This document shows, piece by piece, positions 26,109 to 36,327 of a DNA stretch of 64,000 nucleotides. Every line of letters begins with the position of its first letter. Position 1 is the first letter of the stretch. Both the position numbers and the translations under genes were made by a program. The stretch comes from Flavobacterium coralii (GTDB lineage: Bacteria > Bacteroidota > Bacteroidia > Flavobacteriales > Flavobacteriaceae). The notes beneath the pieces are model-generated. The model was given only the letters and a program-made list of their open reading frames with translations, searched no databases and was not told where the DNA came from. The DNA lies in NCBI RefSeq assembly GCF_019891545.1, contig NZ_JAHDIU010000011.1, positions 44,296-108,295 on the forward strand, read 5' to 3'.

Positions 26109-27110
26109 ATGAGGCTACTATCATATATACTTGTTCTGTTGGTGTTGTTTTCCTGCAACAAACGGGAGAGAGCAAAAGCCATTCAACCATCTGAGATTAA
26201 TTTGTTAAAAGATGATAAAGAGGTAGAACAGTTTATTAGGAAATCTGATTCGCTTTATAAAAAATTCACTCTCAAGAAAATACAGGATCTATCCTGTATG
26301 GGATGCGATAGTTCTTTGGTAAAGCTTGCGAACAGATTAGGTGTAGATTATACTTTTGTAAAAGCCGATTTTGATAATAATGGATATATGGATCTATTGG
26401 CAACCGGTGAAAATAAAACTTATACAATTGATAATTATGACCCTGACCTGGAAGTTATGTTTTCAAAAAGCTTTAATGCTTTTACTATAATGGATTTCGG
26501 AAACGGTAATACAAAGGTATTTGATCTTACCGAAGATATTTTTAGGGGAATAGTCCCTAAGGTAAAATATGAGGAAGGGAAAGCTTTGCTGGTCATCTAT
26601 AGCCCTCGATATGTTACCAGAGTAGAACGCTATAAGAGAGAAGAAAGCAAATCTGAACTCACCTTTAAATTCAATGATTTTGTAGAATACAATCGCTCGC
26701 CTAAGGAGTATGATATAGAAAAAATTGAGTACAGTACATTAGGCTGTTTTGGTAAATGCCCTATATTTTCTATGTTAATTAATAAAAATGGCACTTCAGT
26801 TTTTACAGCTATAGAATACAACTATACAGAGCCATGGCAAAAAGGGAATCTATTGCAAGGTGTTTATAAAATAACACTCAAGGATGATACTCTCAATGAA
26901 ATCAAGTCACTACTAAATTATATTGATTTCCCATCTTTACAAGAAGAATATAATGTCACATGGACTGATGATCAAACGGCTATCTTGAAAGTGACCTATA
27001 ATAATGGAAAAACCAAAACTATTACTGATTATGGATTACAAGGCACATATGGCCTGCGAAAATTTCATGCTGTTTTTAAAGAGTTAAGGTTAAACCAAAG
27101 TTGGCATTAA
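26109..27110 (+). CDS. Lipoprotein with DUF6438-like C-terminal domain
   Basis: 333-aa predicted lipoprotein (lipobox LVLFSC, cysteine at about residue 16). Residues 65-120 contain a CMGCDSSLVKL segment and an FG-GAP-like calcium motif KADFDNNGYMDLLATGE. The C-terminal ~130 residues start with IEYSTLGCFGKCPIFSMLI, the cysteine-containing hallmark I associate with DUF6438, followed by a beta-sandwich-like region (DDQTAILKVTYNNGKTKTIT). Function unknown; location is the outer or inner membrane periplasmic face. Confidence 0.75.
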   Translation: MRLLSYILVLLVLFSCNKRERAKAIQPSEINLLKDDKEVEQFIRKSDSLYKKFTLKKIQDLSCMGCDSSLVKLANRLGVDYTFVKADFDNNGYMDLLATGENKTYTIDNYDPDLEVMFSKSFNAFTIMDFGNGNTKVFDLTEDIFRGIVPKVKYEEGKALLVIYSPRYVTRVERYKREESKSELTFKFNDFVEYNRSPKEYDIEKIEYSTLGCFGKCPIFSMLINKNGTSVFTAIEYNYTEPWQKGNLLQGVYKITLKDDTLNEIKSLLNYIDFPSLQEEYNVTWTDDQTAILKVTYNNGKTKTITDYGLQGTYGLRKFHAVFKELRLNQSWH

Positions 27111-27132
27111 TAAAACAGTTAATGATATAACC

Positions 27133-27167
27133 AAAAAGCGCAACCTAAATGGCTGCGCTTTTTTTAT
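27133..27167. terminator. Terminator between the convergent lipoprotein and sdhB genes
   Basis: Nine-base-pair stem AAAAGCGCA/TGCGCTTTT with an 11-base loop and T-runs on both strands, so it can serve both directions. Confidence 0.8.
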
Positions 27168-27191
27168 CAAAATAAAAACTATTACTTATCC

Positions 27192-27935
27192 TTATTTCAT
27201 GCTGGCGAAAAGATATTCCCTGTTCATACGGGCAATGTTCTCTAAAGAAATACCTTTAGGGCATTCCACTTCGCAGGCACCGGTGTTAGTACAGGCGCCA
27301 AAACCTTCTTCGTCCATTTTTGCCACCATGTTCAGTACACGCTCTGTAGCTTCAACACGGCCCTGTGGCAACAGTGCAAGCTGGGATACCTTAGCAGATA
27401 CAAACAGCATGGCAGAAGCATTTTTACAGCTCGCCACACACGCACCACAACCAATGCAGGTAGCAGCGTCAAACGCCATATCGGCATTGTGCTTTTTGAT
27501 AGGAATAGCGTTTGCATCCTGGGTGTTACCTGATGTGTTTATCGATATATAACCACCGGCCTGCTGTATCCTGTCAAACGCCGACCTGTCCACAACAAGG
27601 TCTTTAATAACAGGGAACGCCTTGGCACGGAAAGGCTCTATGTATATAGTATCGCCATCTTTAAACTTCCTCATGTGAAGCTGGCAGGTAGTTACACCCC
27701 TGTCAGGCCCATGAGCCTCACCATTAATAAACAGCGAGCACATACCGCAAATACCCTCGCGGCAGTCATGGTCAAAAGCAACAGGCTCTTCACCTTTGTT
27801 GTTCAGCTCTTCGTTAAGCACGTCAAGCATTTCAAGGAAAGACATATCAGGAGATACATTATTGATGTTATAATCTACCATCCTTCCTTTATCGCGGGCA
27901 TCTTTCTGACGCCATATTTTAAGTTTAAGATTCAT
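27192..27935 (-). CDS. sdhB: Succinate dehydrogenase/fumarate reductase iron-sulfur subunit
   Basis: 247-aa electron-transfer subunit of complex II. The ATG at 27933-27935 fits the family N-terminus ([10 protein letters not shown]); a further 12 codons upstream lie in intergenic repeat sequence. The [2Fe-2S] site is CREGICGMC near residue 70. The [4Fe-4S]/[3Fe-4S] cysteines are [11 protein letters not shown] and [14 protein letters not shown] near the C-terminus. It is the last gene of the sdhCAB set, but is separated from sdhA by an inserted four-helix-bundle gene. Confidence 0.95.
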   Translation of the reverse strand: MNLKLKIWRQKDARDKGRMVDYNINNVSPDMSFLEMLDVLNEELNNKGEEPVAFDHDCREGICGMCSLFINGEAHGPDRGVTTCQLHMRKFKDGDTIYIEPFRAKAFPVIKDLVVDRSAFDRIQQAGGYISINTSGNTQDANAIPIKKHNADMAFDAATCIGCGACVASCKNASAMLFVSAKVSQLALLPQGRVEATERVLNMVAKMDEEGFGACTNTGACEVECPKGISLENIARMNREYLFASMK

Positions 27936-27949
27936 GTTAATATAGTTTA

Positions 27950-28357
27950 TTAGCCAATAGGCAATAAGCAATAGCTTATGCGATGCTTAATGTCCTGATA
28001 AAGGCGTTTAACATTTTACTTTCTTCAGTTATAAGACTTATTAATTCATTAAATTTTAGTTCTCCTACAAAGCCAAGCTCTTTGGCAATTATTAGCTGCG
28101 TTTCCAGTTCAAAAAGAGAGCCTCTGGCTATTCTTAGAAACTGTATATAATTTGGTTTAGAACTTCGTCCCCAGCCTTCAGCTATGTTAGAAGGGATAGA
28201 AACTGCCGCTCTCTTCATCTGGCTCTGCAAACCAAAAACTTCATCTTTGGGAAAATCCTGTAATACGGTGTAAACCAGTTTTACAAGCTGAATTCCTTTT
28301 TGCCATACCAATAAATCTTTATAACTCTGAACTCCTTCGGTCATTTCTATTGGCTAA
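27950..28357. repeat. Inverted repeats bracketing the IVP gene
   Basis: TTAGCCAATAG at 27950-27960 and its exact reverse complement CTATTGGCTAA at 28347-28357. They bracket the four-helix-bundle gene, with more degenerate GCCAATA/TTGGCTA units just beside them. The pair marks the likely edges of the ~0.4-kb insertion in the sdh operon. Confidence 0.6.
27976..28344 (-). CDS. Four-helix-bundle protein (23S rRNA intervening-sequence type, IVP)
   Basis: 122-aa protein with the family pattern [42 protein letters not shown] and [22 protein letters not shown]. These proteins form pentameric four-helix bundles and resemble the Avd accessory proteins of diversity-generating retroelements, but no reverse transcriptase is near. 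The gene lies in the sdh operon between sdhA (ends 28375) and sdhB, same strand, bounded by short inverted repeats. Free-standing copies scattered between genes are common in Bacteroidota. It may be expressed as part of the operon. Confidence 0.88.
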   Translation of the reverse strand: MTEGVQSYKDLLVWQKGIQLVKLVYTVLQDFPKDEVFGLQSQMKRAAVSIPSNIAEGWGRSSKPNYIQFLRIARGSLFELETQLIIAKELGFVGELKFNELISLITEESKMLNAFIRTLSIA

Positions 28358-28374
28358 TGGCTAATGTCTCTTGG

Positions 28375-30375
28375 CTATTTATAACTCCTTTGTACCAGTT
28401 TCACATTTTCAAATACCAGTTGCTCTTTGTGCAGAACGGCTTCGCTTGGTTTACCTTTATATTCCCATGCAGCTACATAGGCAAAGTTTTCGTCGTCGCG
28501 TTGTGCTTCGCCTTCCTCTGTCTGGTATTCTTCCCTGAAGTGGCCTCCGCACGATTCATTCCTGTGCAGGGCATCTTTTGCAAAAAGCTCTCCAAGTTCA
28601 AGGAAATCGGCAACACGCATTGCCTTTTCAAGTTCCTGGTTAAAGCTGTTCATGCTGCCCGGAACTTTTACATCTCTGTAAAACTCCTCTCTTAGTGCTG
28701 CAATCTCTTCAATTGCTTCGTTAAGTCCCTGTGCGTTACGTGCCATACCTACCTTATCCCACATAATCTTACCTAATTTTTTGTGGAAATGGTCTACAGT
28801 ATGCGTACCGTTATTATTGATAAGTCGCTCAAGCTGGCCCCTTACATTATTTTCTGCTTCTTCAAATTCAGGAAGGTCGGTTGATATCTTACCTGTACGG
28901 ATATCTTTAGCAAGGTAATCACCAATTGTGTACGGCAATACAAAATATCCGTCGGCAAGGCCCTGCATCAGTGCCGAAGCACCAAGCCTGTTGGCACCGT
29001 GGTCAGAGAAGTTTGCCTCGCCAATAGCGTAGCAGCCTTCTACAGTAGTCATAAGGTTATAGTCAACCCAGATACCGCCCATAGTGTAGTGCACTGCCGG
29101 GTAAATCATCATTGGGGTTTCATACGGGTTCTCATCCACGATTTTTTCATACATCTGGAAAAGGTTACCGTATTTGTTTTCTATCACCTCGGTACCAAGC
29201 CTTTTTACAAGGGCTGCATCTTCGGGGTCAAGGCCTTTAATTTTAGCCTGCTCCTTACCATATCGCATAATAGCCGAAGCAAAGTCAAGGTAAACCGCTT
29301 CGCCTGTTTTGTTAACACCAAATCCGGCATCACATCTTTCTTTAGCAGCGCGCGAAGCAACGTCCCTCGGTACAAGGTTACCGAAAGAAGGGTATCTCCT
29401 TTCAAGGTAGTAATCCCTGTCTTCTTCGGCAAGTTGTGTAGGCTTAAGCCTGCCTTCGCGAATGGCCTGAGCATCTTCTAACTTCTTAGGTACCCATATA
29501 CGCCCGTCATTACGAAGCGACTCTGACATCAGTGTTAGCTTCGACTGGTGGTCGCCCGATACCGGAATACAGGTAGGGTGAATTTGTGTATAACATGGGT
29601 TAGCAAAGTATGCCCCCTTTTTGTGTATTTTCCATGCGGCTGTAGCGTTACTTCCCATTGCATTTGTAGAAAGGAAGAACACGTTACCATAACCGCCTGA
29701 TGCAATAACCACAGCGTGTGCCGAGTGGCGCTCTAGCTCTCCTGTTACCAGGTTGCGCGCAATGATGCCCCTTGCTTTGCCATTTACCACAACAAGGTCC
29801 AGCATTTCGTGACGGTTAAACATTTGTATCTTGCCACGTGCTATCTGGCGGTTCATTGCAGAATAAGCTCCTAATAAAAGCTGCTGCCCTGTCTGTCCTT
29901 TAGCATAAAAAGTACGTGATACAAGCGTACCACCAAATGAGCGGTTATCTAAAAGTCCGCCGTACTCCCTTGCCAAAGGCACACCCTGTGCAACGCACTG
30001 GTCTATAATATTGGCAGAAACTTCTGCAAGGCGGTGCACATTAGCTTCACGGGCACGGTAGTCGCCTCCTTTTACAGTGTCATAAAATAACCTGAATACA
30101 GAGTCACCGTCACCCTGGTAATTCTTGGCTGCGTTAATACCACCCTGTGCCGCGATAGAGTGCGCACGGCGCGGCGAATCCTGAAAGCAGAATGCCTTAA
30201 CGTTATAGCCAAGCTCTGCAAGCGTTGCTGCGGCAGAACCTCCTGCAAGCCCTGTACCTACAATGATAACATCTATGTTACGCTTGTTGGCAGGGTTAAC
30301 CAGGTTAATATGGTCTTTATAGTCTGTCCACTTAGTGGATATTGGTCCGTTTGGTATTTTAGAATCTAATGCCAT
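28375..30375 (-). CDS. sdhA: Succinate dehydrogenase/fumarate reductase flavoprotein subunit
   Basis: 666-aa catalytic subunit of complex II that oxidises succinate to fumarate. The FAD dinucleotide fold is [22 protein letters not shown] near residue 36. The covalent FAD histidine is in [24 protein letters not shown]. Active-site blocks are [27 protein letters not shown] and [42 protein letters not shown]. Length and the HypA-like C-terminus fit the Bacteroidota type. It lies 4 bp from sdhC. Confidence 0.97.
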   Translation of the reverse strand: MALDSKIPNGPISTKWTDYKDHINLVNPANKRNIDVIIVGTGLAGGSAAATLAELGYNVKAFCFQDSPRRAHSIAAQGGINAAKNYQGDGDSVFRLFYDTVKGGDYRAREANVHRLAEVSANIIDQCVAQGVPLAREYGGLLDNRSFGGTLVSRTFYAKGQTGQQLLLGAYSAMNRQIARGKIQMFNRHEMLDLVVVNGKARGIIARNLVTGELERHSAHAVVIASGGYGNVFFLSTNAMGSNATAAWKIHKKGAYFANPCYTQIHPTCIPVSGDHQSKLTLMSESLRNDGRIWVPKKLEDAQAIREGRLKPTQLAEEDRDYYLERRYPSFGNLVPRDVASRAAKERCDAGFGVNKTGEAVYLDFASAIMRYGKEQAKIKGLDPEDAALVKRLGTEVIENKYGNLFQMYEKIVDENPYETPMMIYPAVHYTMGGIWVDYNLMTTVEGCYAIGEANFSDHGANRLGASALMQGLADGYFVLPYTIGDYLAKDIRTGKISTDLPEFEEAENNVRGQLERLINNNGTHTVDHFHKKLGKIMWDKVGMARNAQGLNEAIEEIAALREEFYRDVKVPGSMNSFNQELEKAMRVADFLELGELFAKDALHRNESCGGHFREEYQTEEGEAQRDDENFAYVAAWEYKGKPSEAVLHKEQLVFENVKLVQRSYK

Positions 30376-30379
30376 AATA

Positions 30380-31270
30380 TTAAGCTTTTAGAAAGAAATG
30401 AATGTAAACCGGAATAACGGCAAATAAAAGCGGTATGATGATCGCGAAAGCCTTTCCGAAATTTTTAATGAGCAGGTTGTAGTTGGGGTTGTTAACACCC
30501 ATAGACTGGAATGCGCTGCCAAAACCATGGTAAAGGTGGAAGCCCAGCACAACCATAGATAGTACGTAAAGTATGGTAGCAATAAGCCCGTAATCAGGGT
30601 TTTTAAAGAATGCTACCGTAATTTTATGCAGGTCTTTATAACCTTCAGCAAAGAATGCCTTTTGTGTTTCCTTGTCAGATCCTTTTGCAGCGGTGCTGTT
30701 TTCATCTACAGGCATTACATAGTAAAATTTGTTGCCTTCTTTAATAAGGTTCTCGCCATCTACCTGTTGTACCGGCAGGTACCTTGAGCTGCCTGAACCT
30801 GTAGTAATGTAAAAGTCCTGCTTGCCACCCATAGGTGTTGTTATAGATATGGTTTGCAACGGCATGTCTTTGTTAAAGTGCATCACCGCCCAAAAGTTTA
30901 CCATGTGCGTTACAATAAATACCAAAAGCAAAGTACCCAGCACGGCCATGTTCCTTGATGCCCAAATGGTATTCCTGTCGGGCCTGTTGTTTACATATTT
31001 TACCGGCCTTGCCTTTTGGTTTTGTACTGCAAGTAATATCCCATCCACAGCGTGGAAAATAATAGAAAAATAAGTAAGGTAAGAAAGTATCTTAACAGCA
31101 GGGTTGGTTGTCATGAACAGCGCATACATGTTAAATTGCAGCGCGTCCGCAAAAATAAGCTGTAAGTTACCCAGTAAGTGCCCCACAAGGAACAGGCACA
31201 GAAATAAACCTGTTAAAGCCATCCAGTATTTTTTAGCCAGAGTGGACTTTAATAGTGCAGATTTTGCCAT
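30380..31270 (-). CDS. sdhC: Succinate dehydrogenase cytochrome b subunit
   Basis: 296-aa membrane anchor of the five-helix di-heme type (type B complex II). Hydrophobic helices with haem-ligand histidines are visible: [68 protein letters not shown] and [21 protein letters not shown] periplasm-side insertion of about 70 residues lies between helices 3 and 4. It is the first gene of the operon, with a consensus promoter upstream. Confidence 0.94.
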   Translation of the reverse strand: MAKSALLKSTLAKKYWMALTGLFLCLFLVGHLLGNLQLIFADALQFNMYALFMTTNPAVKILSYLTYFSIIFHAVDGILLAVQNQKARPVKYVNNRPDRNTIWASRNMAVLGTLLLVFIVTHMVNFWAVMHFNKDMPLQTISITTPMGGKQDFYITTGSGSSRYLPVQQVDGENLIKEGNKFYYVMPVDENSTAAKGSDKETQKAFFAEGYKDLHKITVAFFKNPDYGLIATILYVLSMVVLGFHLYHGFGSAFQSMGVNNPNYNLLIKNFGKAFAIIIPLLFAVIPVYIHFFLKA

Positions 31271-31309
31271 AGTAGTTGATTAAAATATAAGTTTCTTAAA
31301 AAATCCAAA

Positions 31310-31340
31310 CAAAAATACGGCTAAAAGCGAATTGCTACAA
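31310..31340 (-). promoter_or_regulatory. Promoter of the sdh operon
   Basis: On the minus strand: TTG (31338-31340), 20-bp spacer, TATTTTTG (31310-31317). The sdhC ATG lies 39 bp downstream. Good consensus match. Confidence 0.7.
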
Positions 31341-31516
31341 CCATTTCGCTCTAATTTATAATCAGTTTAAAGTACATTTTATCTAACGTTTAAGCGTGTT
31401 ATAAATGCATCTTATATCTTTTTTTGCCGGAGTTTGCGAAAACACTTTGCTTTTTAATAAATAAGCTGATTAACATTTTTATAAAAACATTAAACAAAAC
31501 AATGTGCTTCAGTTGG

Positions 31517-32740
31517 TTATGCTTCTGCAATGGCTTTTACTTTGGTTACCAGCAATGCAATAGTTACCCCAAAAACAGCTATTATGGCAAATGATATCCG
31601 CAGGCTTGTAGCATGTGCTATATAACCTATTGCCGGAGGCCCTATCATAAAACCCAGGAAACTTACACTGGAAACCGTTTGCAGTGCAATACCGGGTGCA
31701 ATACCGGGCCTGCGTCCTGCGATGCTGTATATTATTGGCACTACCGAAGATACACCAAGCCCTACCATCATAAAGGCAAGTGTAGAAGTAATGAGGTAGG
31801 GGAGCGCCACTGCCAGCAGAAGCCCCGTTGTTATCATACAGCCGCTTATCTGCAATACCCGCTTGCGCCCCAGCCTGCGGATGAACCTGTCACCCAAAAA
31901 GCGCCCAAGCGCCATCATTACCATAAATGATGCATAACCCAAAACTACCAGTGCTCCGGGGGCCTGTACCACATCTTTAAAATAAACCCCGCTCCAGTCG
32001 AACATTATGCCCTCACTCAGCATGCAGCAAAATGACATTACTCCCAGCCACAGCAGGACAGTATCGGGTTTTGTGAAAAATTTCTTTTTGGGCTGTAGGG
32101 GAGGCTGTTTAGCTTTAACAAGATGTTTGTAGTTGAATAATATAACAATCCAAAGCACAATGGCAACTATTACAAAATGCATAAGGGGGCTAAGCTTAAG
32201 CGCTATCATGCCGATGCCGGTGATTGCACCGGTAAACCCTGCAGTACTCCAGGCACCGTGAAAGGCTGACATTACAGGCCGCCTGAAAAGCCCCTCTGTA
32301 TAAATGCCCTGTGTGTTGATGGATATATTGGTAAGGTTGCTGAAGACGCCGAAAAAAAACAATGCAACCAAAAGTTGCCACTTTTCTGAGCCTAACCCGA
32401 GGCCGATAAGGCTTAGTACATAAAAACTGAGCCCGAGTACCGCTGTGCGGTGGCTGCCGTATTTTGTGGCAAGCCTTCCGGAAAACGGCATAATACAGAG
32501 TTGCCCCAGCGGGATGGCAAAAAGTATGGTGCCAAGATCGGCTTCGCTGAGGCCGAGTGTGGTTTTAATATCGGGTATGCGGCTTGCCCAGGTGGCAAAG
32601 CAAAGCCCCATACTAAAGTAAAACAGCCCTACCGCCCACCGTATCCGGTTAAGGTAAGACTGCTTAACATCTTTATAGGCCCTGCGGTATGGAAGCGCGC
32701 GGCTTATTTCGCCTTTCCTGAATTTAAACTCACCCATCAT
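31517..32740 (-). CDS. MFS transporter
   Basis: 407-aa major-facilitator permease with about 12 hydrophobic helices. The first loop motif is FSGRLATKYGSHRTAVLG (loop 2-3, GxLaDrxGrrr type) and the second-half counterpart is GRFLGDRFIRRLGRKRVLQI. The N-terminal WASRIPDIKTTLGLSEADLGTILFAIPLGQL block resembles the YbjJ-like group of MFS proteins. Substrate unknown. It is followed after 15 bp by a periplasmic hydrolase on the same strand. Confidence 0.9.
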   Translation of the reverse strand: MMGEFKFRKGEISRALPYRRAYKDVKQSYLNRIRWAVGLFYFSMGLCFATWASRIPDIKTTLGLSEADLGTILFAIPLGQLCIMPFSGRLATKYGSHRTAVLGLSFYVLSLIGLGLGSEKWQLLVALFFFGVFSNLTNISINTQGIYTEGLFRRPVMSAFHGAWSTAGFTGAITGIGMIALKLSPLMHFVIVAIVLWIVILFNYKHLVKAKQPPLQPKKKFFTKPDTVLLWLGVMSFCCMLSEGIMFDWSGVYFKDVVQAPGALVVLGYASFMVMMALGRFLGDRFIRRLGRKRVLQISGCMITTGLLLAVALPYLITSTLAFMMVGLGVSSVVPIIYSIAGRRPGIAPGIALQTVSSVSFLGFMIGPPAIGYIAHATSLRISFAIIAVFGVTIALLVTKVKAIAEA

Positions 32741-32755
32741 AAGCCTGCAAAACTA

Positions 32756-33751
32756 TTACTTTTTCAGGAAATCCTTCAGCGGTTTTATAAACCTGTCATA
32801 GGCTTCTATGTGCGGCAGGTGCCCTACATCATCAAGTTCTGTAAGCTGGGCATCGGGTATCTTTTCTTTGGTTTCCCTGCCCAGTTTGGGGTAATTACCC
32901 AGCTTGTCCTGCACCTCTTTCGGGGCGCGTGCTTTGCCAAGTGCCGTGCGGTCGCGTTGCCCTATTATAAGTAATGTCGGCATTTTTAGCTTATCAAACT
33001 CATATACTACCGGCTGCGTAAAGATCATATCATAGGTTAAGGCAGCGTTTTTAGCAATAACCGGATAGTTCTCATTTAATGTCCAGCCTGCCAGTATGTT
33101 TACCCATTTATCATATTCGGGCTTCCATTTGTTATCATAGTAGAATGTAAGCTGGTATTGCTTTATCTTTTCATAATCCTGTTTCAGTTCCTGCTGGTAC
33201 CACTCGTCAACACTCTGGTAAGGCACCCACAGCTTCCAGTCTTCCAGACCTATTGGATTAGCCAGTATCAGTTTCTCCGTTACCTCAGGGTACATCAGCG
33301 CGAAACGTGTAGCCAGCATGCCGCCCATGCTATGCCCTAAAACGGACGTTTTGCTTACACCAATCTTATCAAGAACCGCCTTGGTGTTCTGTGCCAGTAG
33401 CTGAAAAGTGTATTGAATATTAACAGGCTTCGCCGACTTGCCAAACCCAATCTGGTCGGGTATTACTACGCGGTAGCCGTCATTGCTGAGGTCGCGGGCG
33501 GCTTGTTCCCAATAGGCACCGTTAAAGTTTTTGCCGTGCAGCAGCATAATGGTTTTGCCGTTTGGCTTTTGTGGTTTTACATCCATATAAGCCATTTTTA
33601 GCTGCTGCCCCTGTATATCAAGCGTTAGGTACTCAACAGGGAAAGGGTACTGATAGTCTTCAAGCATCAGCCCAAGTTCACGGAGTTTTTCCTGTGCATT
33701 AGCAGATACAGATAACACCAGCATCATAATTATCATTATTCCTTTTTTCAT
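32756..33751 (-). CDS. Secreted alpha/beta hydrolase
   Basis: 331-aa periplasmic or secreted hydrolase. The ATG at 33749-33751 precedes a clear signal peptide (KKGIMIIMMLVLSVSANAQ, cut after SANAQ). The oxyanion loop is LLHGKNFNGAYWEQAA, the nucleophile elbow is GHSMGGML near residue 150, the acid is in IIGQRDRTALG, and the histidine in LDDVGHLPHIEAYD. Triad complete; substrate unknown. Its 5' end abuts the cupin gene. Confidence 0.9.
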   Translation of the reverse strand: MKKGIMIIMMLVLSVSANAQEKLRELGLMLEDYQYPFPVEYLTLDIQGQQLKMAYMDVKPQKPNGKTIMLLHGKNFNGAYWEQAARDLSNDGYRVVIPDQIGFGKSAKPVNIQYTFQLLAQNTKAVLDKIGVSKTSVLGHSMGGMLATRFALMYPEVTEKLILANPIGLEDWKLWVPYQSVDEWYQQELKQDYEKIKQYQLTFYYDNKWKPEYDKWVNILAGWTLNENYPVIAKNAALTYDMIFTQPVVYEFDKLKMPTLLIIGQRDRTALGKARAPKEVQDKLGNYPKLGRETKEKIPDAQLTELDDVGHLPHIEAYDRFIKPLKDFLKK

Positions 33752-33759
33752 AGCTGAAA

Positions 33760-34257
33760 TTATTTCCAAAAATTAGTTATCCCGTTATTGTTGCCCTGAA
33801 CAGGGTCGTTGTCGGGAAAGGACACTTTTGCAATGTTTTGCAGTACAGTTTCCCTTTCACTTTCCTTTCCTGTACGGATGTCATAATCAGAGCCGCCTGG
33901 ATAAGCACCAACAACCCCGAAATCATCTGAAGCGGAAATTTTTTTATGCCCTGTCCCTGCCGGTAACACCAATACATCTCCGGCTTCAACGGTTACTGTT
34001 TTACCTCCTTCGCCACCGAGTCGCAACTGTGCCGAGCCACTATAAACACCCAAAACCTCATGTGCAATACTGTGGAAATGATGATAATCATAAACACCGT
34101 TGCGCCATGCATTTTTCCAGTTGTTATCTGCAAAAACCCTTTCCATTTCATCGGCAAGGTTTTCAGACACGCCAAACGCTTTTCTATAGACTATCATCGG
34201 GAACACGCTGTTGGGTATTGTTCCGTCGTCTGTAAACTGGTATTGCTCTGTTGTCAT
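33760..34257 (-). CDS. Cupin-domain protein
   Basis: 165-aa single-domain cupin. The metal-binding cupin motifs are visible as YDYHHFHSIAHEVLGVYSG (HxH...E type) and GDVLVLPAGTGHKKI. Proteins of this kind bind a divalent metal and act as small-molecule isomerases or oxygenases; substrate not clear. It starts 48 bp after the aldo/keto reductase gene on the same strand and may share its transcript. Confidence 0.85.
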   Translation of the reverse strand: MTTEQYQFTDDGTIPNSVFPMIVYRKAFGVSENLADEMERVFADNNWKNAWRNGVYDYHHFHSIAHEVLGVYSGSAQLRLGGEGGKTVTVEAGDVLVLPAGTGHKKISASDDFGVVGAYPGGSDYDIRTGKESERETVLQNIAKVSFPDNDPVQGNNNGITNFWK

Positions 34258-34304
34258 GGCACAAAAATTACGTTTTATTACACTTTGCTTGTGGGCTTAT
34301 TGAC

Positions 34305-35255
34305 TTACCATGCACTTTCCTGTGTAAGGAATTCTATTTCGTGCGCGGTAATAGGTAAATCAGGCGCCTTGATAATACTCTCTAACTGCTCCAGGGTGGT
34401 CGCACTTACAATTGGCACCGTTACCGACGGGCGGTGTATTAGCCATGAAAGGGCAACAGTTGCCTGCGTGGTGCCAAGCTTTTCGGCTACTTCATCCAGT
34501 GCGGCAAGTATTTTAAAGCCACGGTCGTCAAGATATTTTTCGACACCGCTGCCGCGCTTGCTTTTGCCTAAATCATCTTTACCGCGGTATTTCCCGGTAA
34601 GGAAACCGCTTGCCAAAGAATAGTAGTTTATTACGCCCAGGTTATTGCCAAGGCATACCGGCTCTAAGCCGTCTTCAAACTTGGCGCGCTCATAGAGGTT
34701 GTAATGCGGCTGGAAGGTTTCATAGGCAGGCAGCCCATTTTCGAAAGCAGTCTGCAACGACTCCTTAAGCCTTTCGGCAGAAAGGTTACTTGCCCCGATG
34801 TGGCGCACCTTGCCTTCTTTTATAAGTTGCTGGTATGCTTCAAGGGTTTCTTCTATGGGTGTGCCCTCATCGTCAAAGTGTGTTTGGTACAGATCTATGT
34901 AATCGGTCTGCAGCCTTTTAAGGGAATCTTCGGCAGCCTGTAAAATATACTTTTTAGAAAGCCCCTTTTTACCATTGCCCATGTCGCTGCCCACTTTTGT
35001 GGCAATGATTACCTTGTCGCGGTTATTGTGCTTTTTCATCCATTTGCCAATTATGGTTTCCGACTCCCCGCCTTTGTTGCCATCCGCCCAACGTGAATAT
35101 ACATCGGCAGTGTCAATAAAGTTAAAGCCTGCGCCGGTAAAGGCATCTAAAATTTCAAAAGATTTCTTTTCATCAATCGTCCACCCGAACACGTTACCCC
35201 CAAATGTTATGGGGTAAACATACAGGCTTGTTTCTCCTAACTGTACTTTTTGCAT
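34305..35255 (-). CDS. Aldo/keto reductase
   Basis: 316-aa NADPH-dependent TIM-barrel oxidoreductase. The family signatures are FIDTADVYSRWADGNKGGESETIIGKW (Asp and Tyr of the catalytic tetrad), ATKVGSDMGNG (Lys), and LYQTHFDDEGTPIEETL (His). The C-terminal IVSATTLEQLESIIKA fits NADPH binding. It sits in a run of minus-strand oxidoreductase genes (cupin, AKR, Gfo/Idh/MocA, OYE), 11 bp from the next. Confidence 0.92.
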   Translation of the reverse strand: MQKVQLGETSLYVYPITFGGNVFGWTIDEKKSFEILDAFTGAGFNFIDTADVYSRWADGNKGGESETIIGKWMKKHNNRDKVIIATKVGSDMGNGKKGLSKKYILQAAEDSLKRLQTDYIDLYQTHFDDEGTPIEETLEAYQQLIKEGKVRHIGASNLSAERLKESLQTAFENGLPAYETFQPHYNLYERAKFEDGLEPVCLGNNLGVINYYSLASGFLTGKYRGKDDLGKSKRGSGVEKYLDDRGFKILAALDEVAEKLGTTQATVALSWLIHRPSVTVPIVSATTLEQLESIIKAPDLPITAHEIEFLTQESAW

Positions 35256-35266
35256 AAGGTGTGTTT

Positions 35267-36307
35267 TTAAAGTTGTATAACCTGTTTCAATTTGTTGCCT
35301 GTTACAGCTGCGTCAATAATCTTCATCACGGCAACTCCCTGCGCAGCGGTAACAGGTTCTTCAGTATTATTAATTATGGCATTATGCAGCCCGTTAAAAA
35401 GGCTGAAGTAATTGCCCTTTTCTGTTGGTATATGGTTTCTTATAACCTCGCCATTTATTTCTGTGTGCAGTAGTCCTTCTTTATCCGCAGATTCCGTGCC
35501 CCAGCCTTCTTCGTTGGGTTGCCTGCCTGCTTTAAGTTCGTCTTCCTGAACATCTGCCCTGTGCTTTAAAAAGCTGCCTTTGGTGCCGTGTAGTATGTAT
35601 GCAGGCACAGGCTCGCGCATAAAAAAGCCTGCTTTTAGCCTGACCCTCTTTTCGGGGTAATACAGCAATATATCAAAGCAGTCACCAATTTTAGAGCCGC
35701 TGCGCGTTACCCTTATATCGGAGAACACCGCCTGCGGGAAACCGAACAACTGCAATGCTTGGTCTATAATGTGTGAGCCTAAATCCCACAATATGCCTGC
35801 GCCGGGCTCGCCAGTTTCTTTATGTGCTTTGGGGCTCAGGGCAGGGTTGTAGCGGTCGAAATGAATTTCTGCTTCTACAATGTCACCCAAAACACCTTCT
35901 TCTAATACTTTCTTAACCGTGAGGAAATCGCTGTCCCAGCGGCGGTTTTGGTAAACCGCAAGTTTTACGCCTTTGGCTTCGGCAAGGGCTTCCAGCTCTT
36001 CCGCTTCGGCAGCGTTAGTGGTAAAGGCTTTTTCTACCAGTACGTGCTTTCCTGCCTCAAGCGCCATCTTTGTATATTGGTAATGTGTGGCAACGGGTGT
36101 GTTAACCACTACAAGCTGTACATCGTCATCAAGCAGTTCGTCTAAGCTGCTGTAGCTTTTAACACCAGGATAATCGTTTTGTATGTTTTTGCTGCTGCGC
36201 TCCCATGCCCCAGTAAGCTCAAAGCCTTCATGCAGGCTCATGAATGGCGCGTGGAATATTTTGCCTGACATGCCATAAGACAGCAGCGCTGTTTTTATCT
36301 TTTGCAT
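35267..36307 (-). CDS. Gfo/Idh/MocA-family oxidoreductase
   Basis: 346-aa NAD(P)-dependent oxidoreductase. The N-terminal Rossmann part is TALLSYGMSGKIFHAPFMSLHEGFEL. The family motif GKHVLVEKAFTTNAAEAEEL carries the catalytic-region lysine, near residue 95, and GILWDLGSHIIDQALQLFG is the C-terminal-domain active-site block. It most resembles the YdgJ/scyllo-inositol dehydrogenase-like subgroup by its HAPF motif. Substrate is likely a sugar or inositol derivative. Confidence 0.9.
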   Translation of the reverse strand: MQKIKTALLSYGMSGKIFHAPFMSLHEGFELTGAWERSSKNIQNDYPGVKSYSSLDELLDDDVQLVVVNTPVATHYQYTKMALEAGKHVLVEKAFTTNAAEAEELEALAEAKGVKLAVYQNRRWDSDFLTVKKVLEEGVLGDIVEAEIHFDRYNPALSPKAHKETGEPGAGILWDLGSHIIDQALQLFGFPQAVFSDIRVTRSGSKIGDCFDILLYYPEKRVRLKAGFFMREPVPAYILHGTKGSFLKHRADVQEDELKAGRQPNEEGWGTESADKEGLLHTEINGEVIRNHIPTEKGNYFSLFNGLHNAIINNTEEPVTAAQGVAVMKIIDAAVTGNKLKQVIQL

Positions 36308-36327
36308 TTACTTTCTGATTTTACCTT

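Noticed and set aside
27976-28344. IVP gene considered as the Avd protein of a diversity-generating retroelement
   Set aside because: No reverse transcriptase, template repeat or variable gene nearby.
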